Source: Leptolyngbya sp. (GTDB taxonomy: Bacteria > Cyanobacteriota > Cyanobacteriia > Phormidesmidales > Phormidesmidaceae). From it: a DNA stretch of 64,000 nucleotides. A model generated the notes under the pieces. It was not told the DNA's origin and made no database searches. It worked only from the letters and a program-made list of their open reading frames with translations. This document shows positions 26,383 through 34,864 of the stretch, in pieces. The position numbers and the translations under genes were made by a program. Each line of letters opens with the position of its first letter. Position 1 is the stretch's first letter. The stretch spans positions 28,648 to 92,647 of the forward strand of contig QBLT01000001.1 of NCBI GenBank assembly GCA_003249105.1, written 5' to 3'.

Positions 26383-26615
26383 ATGACGACAAAGCGTGAT
26401 CGCATTGACACCCTCATGAAAAATCACCTCTGGCTAGAGGTGCGTTACTACCCTAAGGGCACCTACGGGGCTATAAATCAGCGGCGAGGGAATTCAGAAG
26501 CCTCACCAAGCCCTACCGCACCCGCGCCAGTTTCACCAGCCCAGACCGTGCTCTGGCCCACGCCAAGCAGCTTATGGTCGCACTGCCCCAGGAGAATGAC
26601 GGAGTGCCGTTTTGA
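26383..26615 (+). pseudogene. hypothetical gene with apparent frameshift near 26493
   Basis: The frame from ATG 26383 reads sensibly to GAINQRRG (about 26492), then turns into a Ser/Pro-rich low-quality tail. Shifting frame by one base at GAATTC (about 26492) gives a sensible C-terminus: EFRSLTKPYRTR, then SPDRALAHAKQLMVALPQ, ending with TGA at 26613-26615. The simplest reading is one indel in a gene of about 76 aa. It could be a true mutation, a sequencing error or a programmed shift. Confidence 0.5.
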
Positions 26616-26720
26616 GTCAGCACCGCAGCCATGAGATCGCCCCGAGTCAGCAAGGGTAACGCCGCCGCTTAAAAAACCGGATTTTTAGATGTATTCTTGC
26701 ACTTACACTGAGGTCTTGAG

Positions 26721-27554
26721 ATGACACAAGTACGATTAGCTATCATGTCCTGCGCCGGAGGGACAGGTAAATCGACAGTGGCCACTAACCTGGCGTATTC
26801 GCTTGCCTGTCTGGGGCAGAGCGTCTGCCTCATTGACTGCGACAGCAACGGCACAGCCGCGCTTTTTACCGGCCTGGAGAACCCCAGTGCTATTGGGGAA
26901 ACTCTAGTTGCAGCACTTCAGTCAGGGTTTAAGGGGCCATGGCCCCTTAAACCTGTATGGAGGGACTACGGAATTGAAAAAGTTGATGCTGTTCTGGGTG
27001 GCCACTTTCTCAACGAGGGTGCCAGGCAGATTCTGAAGGAGCCCCGCGCCGCATACCTCTTGGCCGATGCGATCGAAGACGCGCCACTCCCCCATGATGT
27101 GGTTATTTTTGATTGCCCAGGAACCATAGAGCAGTTTCACCAAATGGTTCTCCCAGCCTGCAACCAAATCTTGATCGTGCTCAAGCCGGACACAAAGGAC
27201 ATAAACGCTGGGTTTGGCTTAATCCAGTGGATTGCGGAATTTAGCAGGGATTTGCGCCTGAAGCCTAAGCCCAAGATACTTGGAGTCCAACCAAACGCTT
27301 TTGATAAAGATGCAGCTATGCATCGTGAATGCTTGGCTGATGGGCCAGGCATTGAGGATTCCTTGCCGGTGGTGCTGCGATCACTGCCAGAGCCCATCCA
27401 TGTCTTCCCCGCGATCCAGCAAACTAGGTACTTAACCAACGCCGGAGCGGTAGGATTACCCCTGCGCCTGTATCGCAGCGATCGCACCACTTGGAAGATC
27501 GCGGGGCTTTTTGAGGCTTTGGCTAAAGCTGTAATGGAGGCTGATCATGGCTAA
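26721..27554 (+). CDS. parA: ParA-family partition ATPase
   Basis: 277 aa. Walker A CAGGTGKST is at residues 11-19, followed by VATNLAYSLACLG and LIDCDSNGTA, the A' box. VVIFDCPGT at about 131 is Walker B, typical of ParA/MinD-type ATPases. The deviant-Walker signature Lys (KGG) is replaced by Ala (AGG), which is unusual. The gene overlaps parB by 8 bp. Together they should segregate the plasmid. A 28-bp perfect palindrome inside the coding region (26926-26953) encodes FKGPWPLKP and looks like a small insertion that kept the frame. Confidence 0.9.
   Translation: MTQVRLAIMSCAGGTGKSTVATNLAYSLACLGQSVCLIDCDSNGTAALFTGLENPSAIGETLVAALQSGFKGPWPLKPVWRDYGIEKVDAVLGGHFLNEGARQILKEPRAAYLLADAIEDAPLPHDVVIFDCPGTIEQFHQMVLPACNQILIVLKPDTKDINAGFGLIQWIAEFSRDLRLKPKPKILGVQPNAFDKDAAMHRECLADGPGIEDSLPVVLRSLPEPIHVFPAIQQTRYLTNAGAVGLPLRLYRSDRTTWKIAGLFEALAKAVMEADHG
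26926..26953. repeat. 28-bp perfect palindrome inside parA
   Basis: Arm GGTTTAAGGGGCCA directly followed by its exact reverse complement, in frame in parA. A related structure (CAAAGGGGC, 3-nt loop, reverse complement) lies at 61322-61342, also inside a gene. Possible small mobile palindrome or protein-binding site. Confidence 0.8.
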
Positions 27555-28785
27555 GGGTGTCAAGCGCTCCTTCACGAATTTAGCTCAAGGGGCTAATACA
27601 GCCCAGGCTGTATCGCTTCTAGGGGAGAAGGATGAGGAAATTGAAGCTCTCAAAGAAAGGATTAAAGAGCTTGAGGTAGGGGTTGCTGGAGGGACAACCG
27701 ATTGGGTTTGGATTGATGTAAACCTAATTGAGCCAATGGCGATTTCGATCACTGATAATTCAGGCAAGGTGGTCGAAGTTTTTGGGCAGCCTCGAAAATT
27801 TTTCGACCTAGAGGGCATGGCTCAAAGCCTCAGAATAGAGGGGCAGCAAGACCCTGTAGTACTACGCACAGTGGGAGAAGGTCGCTACCAGTTGCTGGAT
27901 GGCGAAACGCGGTGGAGATCCATCAAGGATGTGCTAGGCCAGGCGAAGATCAAGGCCAGGTTTCATGAGTGTAGCGACGAGGAAGCCCTAGCGTACACGC
28001 TAGTGGGCGATGCACTGAAGAATCGTTTCAATGCCCTGGAGCAAGGGGAATCGATCGTCAACTTGCTCAGGTCAAAACTAAAAAAAACTGAGCAGGAAGT
28101 TGTCTCGATCCTTTACAGGATTCAGAATCAGCTGGTTTCAAAGGGAAACGACAAAGAATCGATCGAGTGGATCTATGAAAACGTAGATGGTTCTGAGGTT
28201 GTTCTGCGATTACTATCCTCGCTAAATATCACGATAGCAACGATGGTAAATGCTAGGTTACCCTTGATGTTACTCCCGGAAAAACTCAAAGATTCAATCA
28301 ATAATCGAACGCTAACACCAAGCAACGCACTGACACTTAGAAATGCCCCCGAATCGATCTGGTCTAAAGCGATTGAGGGTCAAAATGGCACAATGCCAAA
28401 GCGCAAGATGAAAGCGCTTATCAACAAACTGGCGCTGGAGATGGCCGATTCATCGCCGACCTTGGCGGTGAATAGCAGTGCAGAAATTGACGCTGACAAT
28501 ACTGAAATTGATTCAAGTTCAGGCTCTGGGGAGATTACAAGTGAAGCGAACTTACAAAAATCGGTCAAAGTAGCTGCTGCTGAATCACTTGAAAAAAATG
28601 CAAATGCAACGACTGTTCTAAAAACGCTTCTGAAACAGCTCAGGACTCTTCGTATCGACGATAGTATTGAAAATGACGACAAAGGATTGGAACTTTTGGA
28701 AAGAGTTTCAGCCTCGATTCAGGCGCTTTCGGAATACTACCAAGATAAGGGAAAAGAAGGGAAGGGTAAGCAACAAAAGCAATAA
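27547..28785 (+). CDS. parB: ParB-like partition protein
   Basis: 412 aa. A coiled-coil N-terminus (about 25-45: EKDEEIEALKERIKELE) precedes a ParB/Spo0J nuclease-like domain at about 60-150 (QDPVVLRTVGEGRYQLLDGETRWRS includes the ParB box II motif). An HTH region and a long Ser/Glu/Lys-rich C-terminus follow. It overlaps parA by 8 bp, so they are co-transcribed, and a terminator follows at 28956. The centromere was not identified; the AT-rich flank of the operon and the inverted repeats between 28995 and 29200 are candidates. Confidence 0.88.
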   Translation: MAKGVKRSFTNLAQGANTAQAVSLLGEKDEEIEALKERIKELEVGVAGGTTDWVWIDVNLIEPMAISITDNSGKVVEVFGQPRKFFDLEGMAQSLRIEGQQDPVVLRTVGEGRYQLLDGETRWRSIKDVLGQAKIKARFHECSDEEALAYTLVGDALKNRFNALEQGESIVNLLRSKLKKTEQEVVSILYRIQNQLVSKGNDKESIEWIYENVDGSEVVLRLLSSLNITIATMVNARLPLMLLPEKLKDSINNRTLTPSNALTLRNAPESIWSKAIEGQNGTMPKRKMKALINKLALEMADSSPTLAVNSSAEIDADNTEIDSSSGSGEITSEANLQKSVKVAAAESLEKNANATTVLKTLLKQLRTLRIDDSIENDDKGLELLERVSASIQALSEYYQDKGKEGKGKQQKQ

Positions 28786-28863
28786 AAATATAGCGCTATA
28801 TGAAGCCACAAGCCTGGGCCGGTCGTTTCTGTGGGCGATAGCGACACGATAAGGATTAACTAC

Positions 28864-28895
28864 CAGGCGATCAAGGTGCTGGTGTTGACGTGCGA
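28864..28895 (+). pseudogene. short remnant of the helicase 3' region
   Basis: About 32 bp after parB closely match the helicase gene segment around 32250-32282 (GGTGCTGGTGTTGACG shared). It is one of several scattered remnants of that gene; see 32848 and 33675. Confidence 0.45.
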
Positions 28896-28955
28896 TCGCA
28901 ATCCTGCCCCATAATCAGGCAACCTAACCCCAGGCATAGATGCACCCTAAAAGCT

Positions 28956-28994
28956 CCCTACCGTGGCTACCAGGCTCGGTGAGGGTCTTTTTTT
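28956..28994 (+). terminator. intrinsic terminator of parAB
   Basis: CCCTACCG at 28956-28963 pairs with CGGTGAGGG (one bulged G), and seven T follow at 28988-28994. It lies 170 bp after the parB stop. Confidence 0.75.
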
Positions 28995-29330
28995 GCGGCA
29001 ATAAAAAGCCCGCTGGTTTCCCAGCGGGGGTGTGGGTGTACTTTGCTTTGAGCAAAGACCTGGGCTGACCGGCTGGGCGATCGTCAGTGAAAAATGAGAG
29101 CATCCCTCCCTATCTAACAGATTAACCCACTGCTAATGGGGGGGTTGCTCTTTTGCGTGGGGGGCTGTCTGGAACTCACACAGCCCCCACCCCGCCAAAC
29201 TAGCACAGCTACCGAGGGGTGGGCTAGGGTGCGATCGCAGCTCGCCCAGGCCAGAGATTTACGGATGAGGTCAAAGGAGGCTCTGTAGGCTCAGCAGCAG
29301 ACTTGGGTGCTTTTTTAGCCTTCTCGCCTT
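28995..29330. terminator. intergenic region with minus-strand terminator and inverted repeats
   Basis: No gene. A perfect hairpin CCCGCTGG-TTTC-CCAGCGGG at 29009-29028, followed on the minus strand by a T run (29007-29003), terminates the nuclease gene that ends at 29331. Further downstream an imperfect 12-bp inverted repeat (GTGGGGGGCTGT...ACAGCCCCCAC) lies at about 29157-29191. A weak AACCC...GGGTT hairpin sits at 29124-29146. Confidence 0.65.
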
Positions 29331-30416
29331 TCAAAGCTTCCCTAACCACTTCTGTAGAGCTATGGATACCAAAGTCTCCAGGTACTCAGAACAGCCTTCA
29401 ATCCCGAGTGATAAACGAGCATAACCCTCTACCGAAACTGGGATATGGGAGCGGTGACTGAGATTATTCAACAGCGCCTGCCTTGGCCATCTGCTTTTCG
29501 GAATAGCGTCCCATTCTTCTTTCAGGCGCATTTTGCCGAGCCCTTGAGATACGTGCCCAACGTGAGTCAGGTTACCGTCGTTCAACCACAGTCTTAGCCG
29601 ACCGACCATCTCTGTCCTGCGGGACCCGACCCAGTAAGTAGGAAGGGTTAACCAGAGAAAGAGTACAGGCCGCTGCTGGCTCTGGTTAAAGCAGATCTCC
29701 GCACACAGCTTAGTCTTGCCGGTGCCGTACTGAATGCTTTTGGCCTCGGCAACCTCCTGAATCCTCGAGTCAAAGTTCAAAATCTGCTGTCTAGTTCTTA
29801 GGAAAGCCTGCTGCTCCATTGCTGAGCAGGCCCCCAGCCACTTAATCAAAAGCTCTGGTACATTGGCCAAATCCTCAGACTGACGGCTCAAATGGCTCTC
29901 CTGATACGGCAGAACAGCTCGAACCGGTGGGCAACCATCATTTTCAAATTTCAGTTCGAGGTAAAACTGATCGTCTTGAACTACCCCCACCTGAATGAAC
30001 TCGAAGGATAACCGGCTGTGTTGCCGATCGATGTGGTTGTGGCGGTGAAAGGAGGGTGCGATCGCAATTAGGCGAACTGGCTTCTCGTAGTCAATGACAT
30101 CCGAGAAAGGGCGTTCCTCCAGCAGGTTGGCATAGTAGCGGGTAAGTTGCTGAACGACATAGCGATCTTCTATGTTCTTCAGCTCCAGAATCACAAGGCG
30201 GCGATCTGCCGTCAAAGCCAAAATGTCGCAAACCTCACCCATGACGGCATACTGCCGCTGGAACGGGCGCAGGTGCAGGAGATCTTGCAAGGCGCTCCAT
30301 ACAAAGTCTTCGAGCGATTTCTCACTGGCAAACTCCCATCCTTGAGCTACTTTCCTAAGCGACACGCTGCCTAACGGGCTAACCACAGATTGTTCTTCCA
30401 TACTCAGAACGTCCAA
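29331..30416 (-). CDS. NucS/RecB-like nuclease domain protein
   Basis: 361 aa. Residues about 35-100 hold the PD-(D/E)XK-type core: GEVCDILALTADRRLVILELK, preceded by a conserved SEKSLEDFVWSALQDLL segment. This is the pattern of NucS-type (DUF91) endonuclease domains. The remaining 240 aa contain no clear motif and include a Trp-rich region (LFLWLTLPTYWVGS). It is divergent from the NERD-domain helicase, with start codons only 60 bp apart, suggesting shared control and a functional pair in DNA processing or defence. The gene has its own terminator. Confidence 0.75.
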   Translation of the reverse strand: MDVLSMEEQSVVSPLGSVSLRKVAQGWEFASEKSLEDFVWSALQDLLHLRPFQRQYAVMGEVCDILALTADRRLVILELKNIEDRYVVQQLTRYYANLLEERPFSDVIDYEKPVRLIAIAPSFHRHNHIDRQHSRLSFEFIQVGVVQDDQFYLELKFENDGCPPVRAVLPYQESHLSRQSEDLANVPELLIKWLGACSAMEQQAFLRTRQQILNFDSRIQEVAEAKSIQYGTGKTKLCAEICFNQSQQRPVLFLWLTLPTYWVGSRRTEMVGRLRLWLNDGNLTHVGHVSQGLGKMRLKEEWDAIPKSRWPRQALLNNLSHRSHIPVSVEGYARLSLGIEGCSEYLETLVSIALQKWLGKL

Positions 30417-30475
30417 TCTAGCAATGAGTTACAGCCTTATTGGGCACAATGGGGAAACTCAAAACCCTTGGCACA

Positions 30476-32803
30476 ATGGCCACTCTCATCCCCTCCTACA
30501 GCAGCTGCACCTCTCGCATGACCGGGGGAGAGCGCCGCCTGGCCCAGCGGCTCGAAGCCAAGCTCGATGATGACTACCTGCTCTGGTATGACGTACCCGT
30601 AGGCCCTAAAGCCCTGCATCCTGATTTCATCCTCCTGCACCCCGCGCGCGGCCTCTTCGTGCTGGAGGTCAAAGACTGGAAGCTAGACACCATCAAATCT
30701 GTGAACCCTGATGAGTTTGCGATCGCAACCCCACCCCAGGGCTTGATCAAACAGGTCAAAAATCCCCTCCACCAGGCGCGAGATTACGTCCTAGCCATGT
30801 GCTCACTACTGGAGCAAGACCCAGAGCTAGTGCAGACCGCAGGCCGCTACCAGGGCAAGCTGCGCTGCCCCTACGCCTATGGTGTGGTGATGCCCAACAT
30901 CACCCGCCGCATGTTCGACGCTGAGCCGGTGCTGGGCCAGGTGATTCATGCCAACCTGGTCATCTGCAAAGACGAAATGACCGAGGCCGTAGACCCAGGG
31001 GTCTTTCAAGAGCGGCTATGGGCCATGAGCCACTACAACTTTGGCACCACGCTAACCAACGAGCAGATCGATCGCGTTCGCTGGCACCTATACCCAGAGA
31101 TGCGCATCTCCGCCAAACAACTCTCTTTCTTCGATGATGAGCCCGCCGACACCCTACAGACCGCTATCCCGCAGGTGCTCAAGGTCATGGACCTACAGCA
31201 GGAGCAGCTGGCCCGCAGCCTGGGCGAGGGCCACCGGGTTATTCACGGGGTGGCTGGCTCTGGCAAAACCTTGATTTTGGCCTACCGCTGTCAGCATCTA
31301 GCAGAGGCCATGCAGACCGTTTTGGTGCTGTGCTTTAACGTAGCGCTGGCTTCAAGACTGCGATCGCTCATGAGAGAGAAGGGTCTAGAGCATCTGGTCA
31401 CCGTCCGCCATTTCCATGGCTGGTGTACCGATGTGCTGAAGCAGCACCAGCTACCGCGCCCCGATTATCGGCAATACAAAGGCGCTGAGTACATCCAACG
31501 GCTAGAGGCTGCGGTGGTGGCCGCCGTCGAGGCTGGGAAGATTCCCACCGGCTATTACGGGGCGGTGATGGTCGATGAGGGCCACGACTTTGCCCCTGAG
31601 TGGCTAAAGCTAGTCGCCCAGATGGTGAACCCCTCCACCGATTCCCTGCTGGTGCTCTACGACGATGCTCAAAATCTCTACGGCAAACGGGCTAAGCAGG
31701 AATTTAGTTTTAAAAGCATTGGCATTAAGGCCCAGGGCAGAACTACAATCCTCAAGCTCAACTACCGCAACACCGCCCAAGTGCTGATGCTGGCCTACGA
31801 GTTCGCTAAAGAGGTCATGCTACCCACCAGCCCTGATGAGGACATGCCGCCCCTGGTGCAGCCTAACAGCGCCGGGCGCGAGGGGCCGGTACCGGAGCTG
31901 GTCAAGTGCCGGAGCTATAAGGCCGAGATAGATCACATCATCCAGAGAGCCCAGCAGCTGCAAGAGCGGGGGATTCCTTGGAATGAGATGGCGATTATCT
32001 ACCGCGAGAAATGGATGGGAGAGAAAGCATTCCAACAACTCCAGCAGGCCGGGTTGCCCGTGGACTGGCTCAACCGGAGCAGCAGCAGCCGTAGCTTTGA
32101 CCCATCGACCCAAAGCATCAAGCTGATGACCATGCACGCGAGCAAGGGGCTAGAGTTCCCGGTGGTGTTCATTCCTGGGGTGGGCTATCTGCCGAACCGC
32201 TATAACGATGTGGCTGATGAGGCCCGGTTGCTCTATGTGGCCATGACCAGGGCGATCGAGGTGCTGGTGTTGACGGGTGACAAGCGATCGGTGTTTGTAG
32301 ATCGCTTAGAAATGGCAGGCGCAGCAACAATTAACTTCAAAACCTCTAATCCGCAAGATACTTCCTTTGTACCTCTAGGCAACCATAAGGAGCCATCGGT
32401 GAACAAAACACAAAAAATGCTTGATGAAGCAAATAATCGTAATACTAAAGGACAGGAAAACCTAGAAAAGCACCTTAAAAATTTAACTCTTCAGGAAAAA
32501 GAACATTACGAAAAGATCATCGCTTACATCAACCGGTATAGGCGTGTTTCTCTGGCACTGAATAATTTATCAATAGAAGAACTACAGTTCTTGCTTAACG
32601 AATGTAACCTTCGCCGATGGGGAAGTGCGGTTAAATGGTTTGAGGACTATTACAAGCTCTTGCTAGAAACTAAGTATTATGTCAATGAAGGGGGCTTTTG
32701 TGACAACCCCAAATATCATTGCCAGGGACTCGACAAAATCAAAAAGCTACCACCAGGAAGCGCTAGGAAAAATCAACGAGAATGGGAAGAACCGTTCTTA
32801 TGA
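30476..32803 (+). CDS. NERD-domain UvrD/Rep-type helicase with an atypical C-terminal tail
   Basis: About 775 aa from ATG 30476 (MATLIPSYSS, the usual NERD-protein start; an upstream start at 30440 is possible). Residues about 15-150 are a NERD nuclease-related domain (HPDFILLHPARGLFVLEVKDW). An SF1 helicase follows with Walker A VAGSGKT and motifs MVDEGHDF, LNYRNT, MHASKGLEF and LLYVAMTRA. After RSVFVDRLE (about residue 620) the protein continues for about 155 AT-rich codons (Lys/Asn/Glu-rich). The remnants at 32848 and 33675 end only a few residues after the same point, so the tail appears to be a later graft or replacement. Confidence 0.88.
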   Translation: MATLIPSYSSCTSRMTGGERRLAQRLEAKLDDDYLLWYDVPVGPKALHPDFILLHPARGLFVLEVKDWKLDTIKSVNPDEFAIATPPQGLIKQVKNPLHQARDYVLAMCSLLEQDPELVQTAGRYQGKLRCPYAYGVVMPNITRRMFDAEPVLGQVIHANLVICKDEMTEAVDPGVFQERLWAMSHYNFGTTLTNEQIDRVRWHLYPEMRISAKQLSFFDDEPADTLQTAIPQVLKVMDLQQEQLARSLGEGHRVIHGVAGSGKTLILAYRCQHLAEAMQTVLVLCFNVALASRLRSLMREKGLEHLVTVRHFHGWCTDVLKQHQLPRPDYRQYKGAEYIQRLEAAVVAAVEAGKIPTGYYGAVMVDEGHDFAPEWLKLVAQMVNPSTDSLLVLYDDAQNLYGKRAKQEFSFKSIGIKAQGRTTILKLNYRNTAQVLMLAYEFAKEVMLPTSPDEDMPPLVQPNSAGREGPVPELVKCRSYKAEIDHIIQRAQQLQERGIPWNEMAIIYREKWMGEKAFQQLQQAGLPVDWLNRSSSSRSFDPSTQSIKLMTMHASKGLEFPVVFIPGVGYLPNRYNDVADEARLLYVAMTRAIEVLVLTGDKRSVFVDRLEMAGAATINFKTSNPQDTSFVPLGNHKEPSVNKTQKMLDEANNRNTKGQENLEKHLKNLTLQEKEHYEKIIAYINRYRRVSLALNNLSIEELQFLLNECNLRRWGSAVKWFEDYYKLLLETKYYVNEGGFCDNPKYHCQGLDKIKKLPPGSARKNQREWEEPFL

Positions 32804-32847
32804 TCGCTCCAATTCTCCACCGCAGTCGGTGAGTGGGTTCGCTGGGA

Positions 32848-33147
32848 CCTCCAGTAGGCCGGGTTGCCCGTGGACTCACTCAACCAGAGCAGCAGCAGCC
32901 GTAACTTTGACCCCTCGACCCAAAGCATCAAGCTGATGACCATACACGCGAGCAGGGGTCTAGAGTTTCCCGGTGGTGTTTATCCTTGGGGTGGGCTACC
33001 TGCCGAACCGCTGCAACGATGTGGCTGATGAGGCCCGCTTGCTCTATGTGGCGATGACCAGGGCGATCGAGGTGCTGGTGTTGAGCTGCGCTCTGCGATC
33101 ATGGTTTGTAGAGCGCTTAGAGAGAGCACTGAGGAATGAGGATTGAT
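32848..33147 (+). pseudogene. degenerate second copy of the helicase 3' end
   Basis: About 300 bp align with 32039-32330 of the helicase gene (from GGCCGGGTTGCCCGTGGACT through the MHASKGLEF and LLYVAMTRA codons). They contain frameshifting indels near 32960-32980 and end RLERALRNED-stop. It directly follows the intact gene's AT-rich tail. Confidence 0.85.
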
Positions 33148-33208
33148 GTTCTGGGGGAGATGTCATCAGCGCCATAGACTGGGGTAATCGCAAATCAGCA
33201 CACACTAA

Positions 33209-33673
33209 ATGAGCCATATCGACCTCTCAAAGCTGAAATGGGTCAAAGTCATCCATGACCCTAGCGGTTGGGCCTATACCCGCGATCGCATCAAGGAAAT
33301 GCCCAATGCCATTGATTTCAACTATGTGACAGTCTTTCCCCTAGGCTTTCGCACGGATAAAGCTAACCAGATTGAAGCCGCCGTCCAGATTGCCCTGATC
33401 CAAAATGGCAAGCTCACGCACATCGTCGAGTTACTAGACTGTGAGGCTTACGAAGAATGCGGCTGGTATCACCGAATATGTCGAGTCCTGTGGTGGCAAC
33501 CTGACTTAGAGGACTGGGGCAACCTGCATCCCCAGAGCCAGCGACTGGGCTTTGACCCAATGCTTATGGACGGAGAGCCCCATCTAATTGAGAACCTTAA
33601 GCGCTTTAGTGAGCGCTGGAACGACAACGGCAAGATGGCTGGGTTCAGGGCATATTTGGCGGAGCGGCTGTAG
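33209..33673 (+). CDS. hypothetical protein between helicase remnants
   Basis: 154 aa starting MSHIDLSKLKWVKVIHDP; rich in Trp and charged residues, soluble, family not recognised. Base composition resembles the GC-rich flank, not the AT-rich island that follows. It is bounded by two degenerate helicase 3' copies (33147 and 33675), so it looks like a cargo gene caught in that recombination history. The start has no strong ribosome-binding site. Confidence 0.6.
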   Translation: MSHIDLSKLKWVKVIHDPSGWAYTRDRIKEMPNAIDFNYVTVFPLGFRTDKANQIEAAVQIALIQNGKLTHIVELLDCEAYEECGWYHRICRVLWWQPDLEDWGNLHPQSQRLGFDPMLMDGEPHLIENLKRFSERWNDNGKMAGFRAYLAERL

Positions 33674-33674
33674 G

Positions 33675-33780
33675 TGGCTGATGAGGCCATGACCAGGGCG
33701 ATTCGAGGTGCTGGTGTTGAGCTGCGATCGCAGGTCGGTGTTTGCTGAGCGCTTGGAGGGAGCGTTGGGGAAGGTGAATT
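33675..33780 (+). pseudogene. third, shorter helicase 3' remnant
   Basis: About 105 bp match the last codons of the helicase core (VADEA...MTRAI...EVLVL...SVFAERLEGALGKVN-stop) with an internal deletion and a frameshift. It ends with TAA at 33779-33781 and may preserve the ancestral helicase C-terminus. Confidence 0.75.
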
Positions 33781-33810
33781 AATCCATAATTACCTTTTGA
33801 GAGAAACTCA

Positions 33811-33942
33811 ATGAGCCCATATTCTTTATACAAATGGGTTCTACCAACACGGGACTTACAAAAAACGGTACACTTCGAGATTAGCGAGGCTAAACTTATG
33901 GGAACTGAACAACACTTGGTTAAAATCATCTGGAAAGTATGA
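33811..33942 (+). CDS. possible 43-aa leader protein of the ABC-3C operon
   Basis: ATG at 33811 opens a 43-codon frame (MSPYSLYKWVLPTRDLQKTV..., ending VKIIWKV). Its stop overlaps the start of the next gene as ATGA (33939-33942). The tight coupling suggests translation, but the ribosome-binding site is weak and no homologue is recognised. Confidence 0.35.
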   Translation: MSPYSLYKWVLPTRDLQKTVHFEISEAKLMGTEQHLVKIIWKV

Positions 33943-34853
33943 GCACTTCACGTCTGCGTATGTGGGAAGGCAAAGAGTGGGAAAAATATATTCAACGACT
34001 GCTTCAAATGCATTACGGGATTGGGAATTATCAAGAAATCCCAGATAAACATGGTGGAGATTTTGGCATAGAGGGCTACTCAACGGATGGGTGCGCATAC
34101 CAGTGTTATGCTGCACAGGAACCTCTCTCAACCAAGCAAAGATATGAACATCAGAGGAATAAGATAACTACTGATATTGGGAAGTTTATCAATAATAAGA
34201 CTGAGCTAGTTAAAACCTTTGGCCACACAGTCATTAACAGATGGGTGTTAGTAGTTCCGCTATCTGAAAGTGCCTCGCTGGTACAGCATGCCTCCACAAA
34301 GGCCAAGGAGGTTTTAGATGCCAAACTCTCTTATGTATCGGATGACTTTAAGATAATCATTATTACCGACGATAGCTTCAAAAAAGAGATCCAAGAACTA
34401 GCATATATTGGAGCTATTGATATTGTTTTACCAGAAATAGAAGTCACACCAGAAGACTGCAACAATTGGATATCTGAAAATGACGGATTAGTTGGCAGAT
34501 TAAATGAAAAAGCACTCAAGATTCCCAAGCTAAAGCCAGAAGAAAAAAGGCAAGACTTCATCAGCTCAATAGTTTCTCACTATCTAAGAGGTCAAAATTC
34601 ATTAGACAAGTTTAACAAAGACTATCCTGATATATATGCACGACTGAATAACTGCAAACGCACATATGAGAAGCAACTAGAAACTTTAAGCCTGATCAGC
34701 AACAATCCAGCGCCACAGCACCTCACTGAAGCATTAGAAAAATACAGAATAGAGCTAGAAAATACTATCAATAACCTACCAAATACAACCATTCAAAATC
34801 TAGCTTGGGAAGGCATTTCAGATTGGCTAATACGATGCCCACTTGATTTTTAA
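33939..34853 (+). CDS. ABC-3C effector candidate with restriction-endonuclease-like N-terminus
   Basis: 304 aa, AT-rich gene. The N-terminus (MWEGKEWEKYIQRLLQMHYG, then GGDFGIEGY, then YQCYA at about 54-58) follows the Mrr/PD-(D/E)XK order E...D...(E/Q)xK, but the final Lys position seems to be Tyr. It may therefore be a degenerate nuclease or another metal site. The middle holds an alpha/beta segment (VINRWVLVVPLS, FKIIIITDDS) and the C-terminus is helical. It is the first gene of a three-gene set with a middle component and an SMC-like ATPase, matching ABC three-component defence systems, where such proteins act as effector. Confidence 0.7.
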   Translation: MSTSRLRMWEGKEWEKYIQRLLQMHYGIGNYQEIPDKHGGDFGIEGYSTDGCAYQCYAAQEPLSTKQRYEHQRNKITTDIGKFINNKTELVKTFGHTVINRWVLVVPLSESASLVQHASTKAKEVLDAKLSYVSDDFKIIIITDDSFKKEIQELAYIGAIDIVLPEIEVTPEDCNNWISENDGLVGRLNEKALKIPKLKPEEKRQDFISSIVSHYLRGQNSLDKFNKDYPDIYARLNNCKRTYEKQLETLSLISNNPAPQHLTEALEKYRIELENTINNLPNTTIQNLAWEGISDWLIRCPLDF

Positions 34854-34864
34854 GGAGAGCAGAA

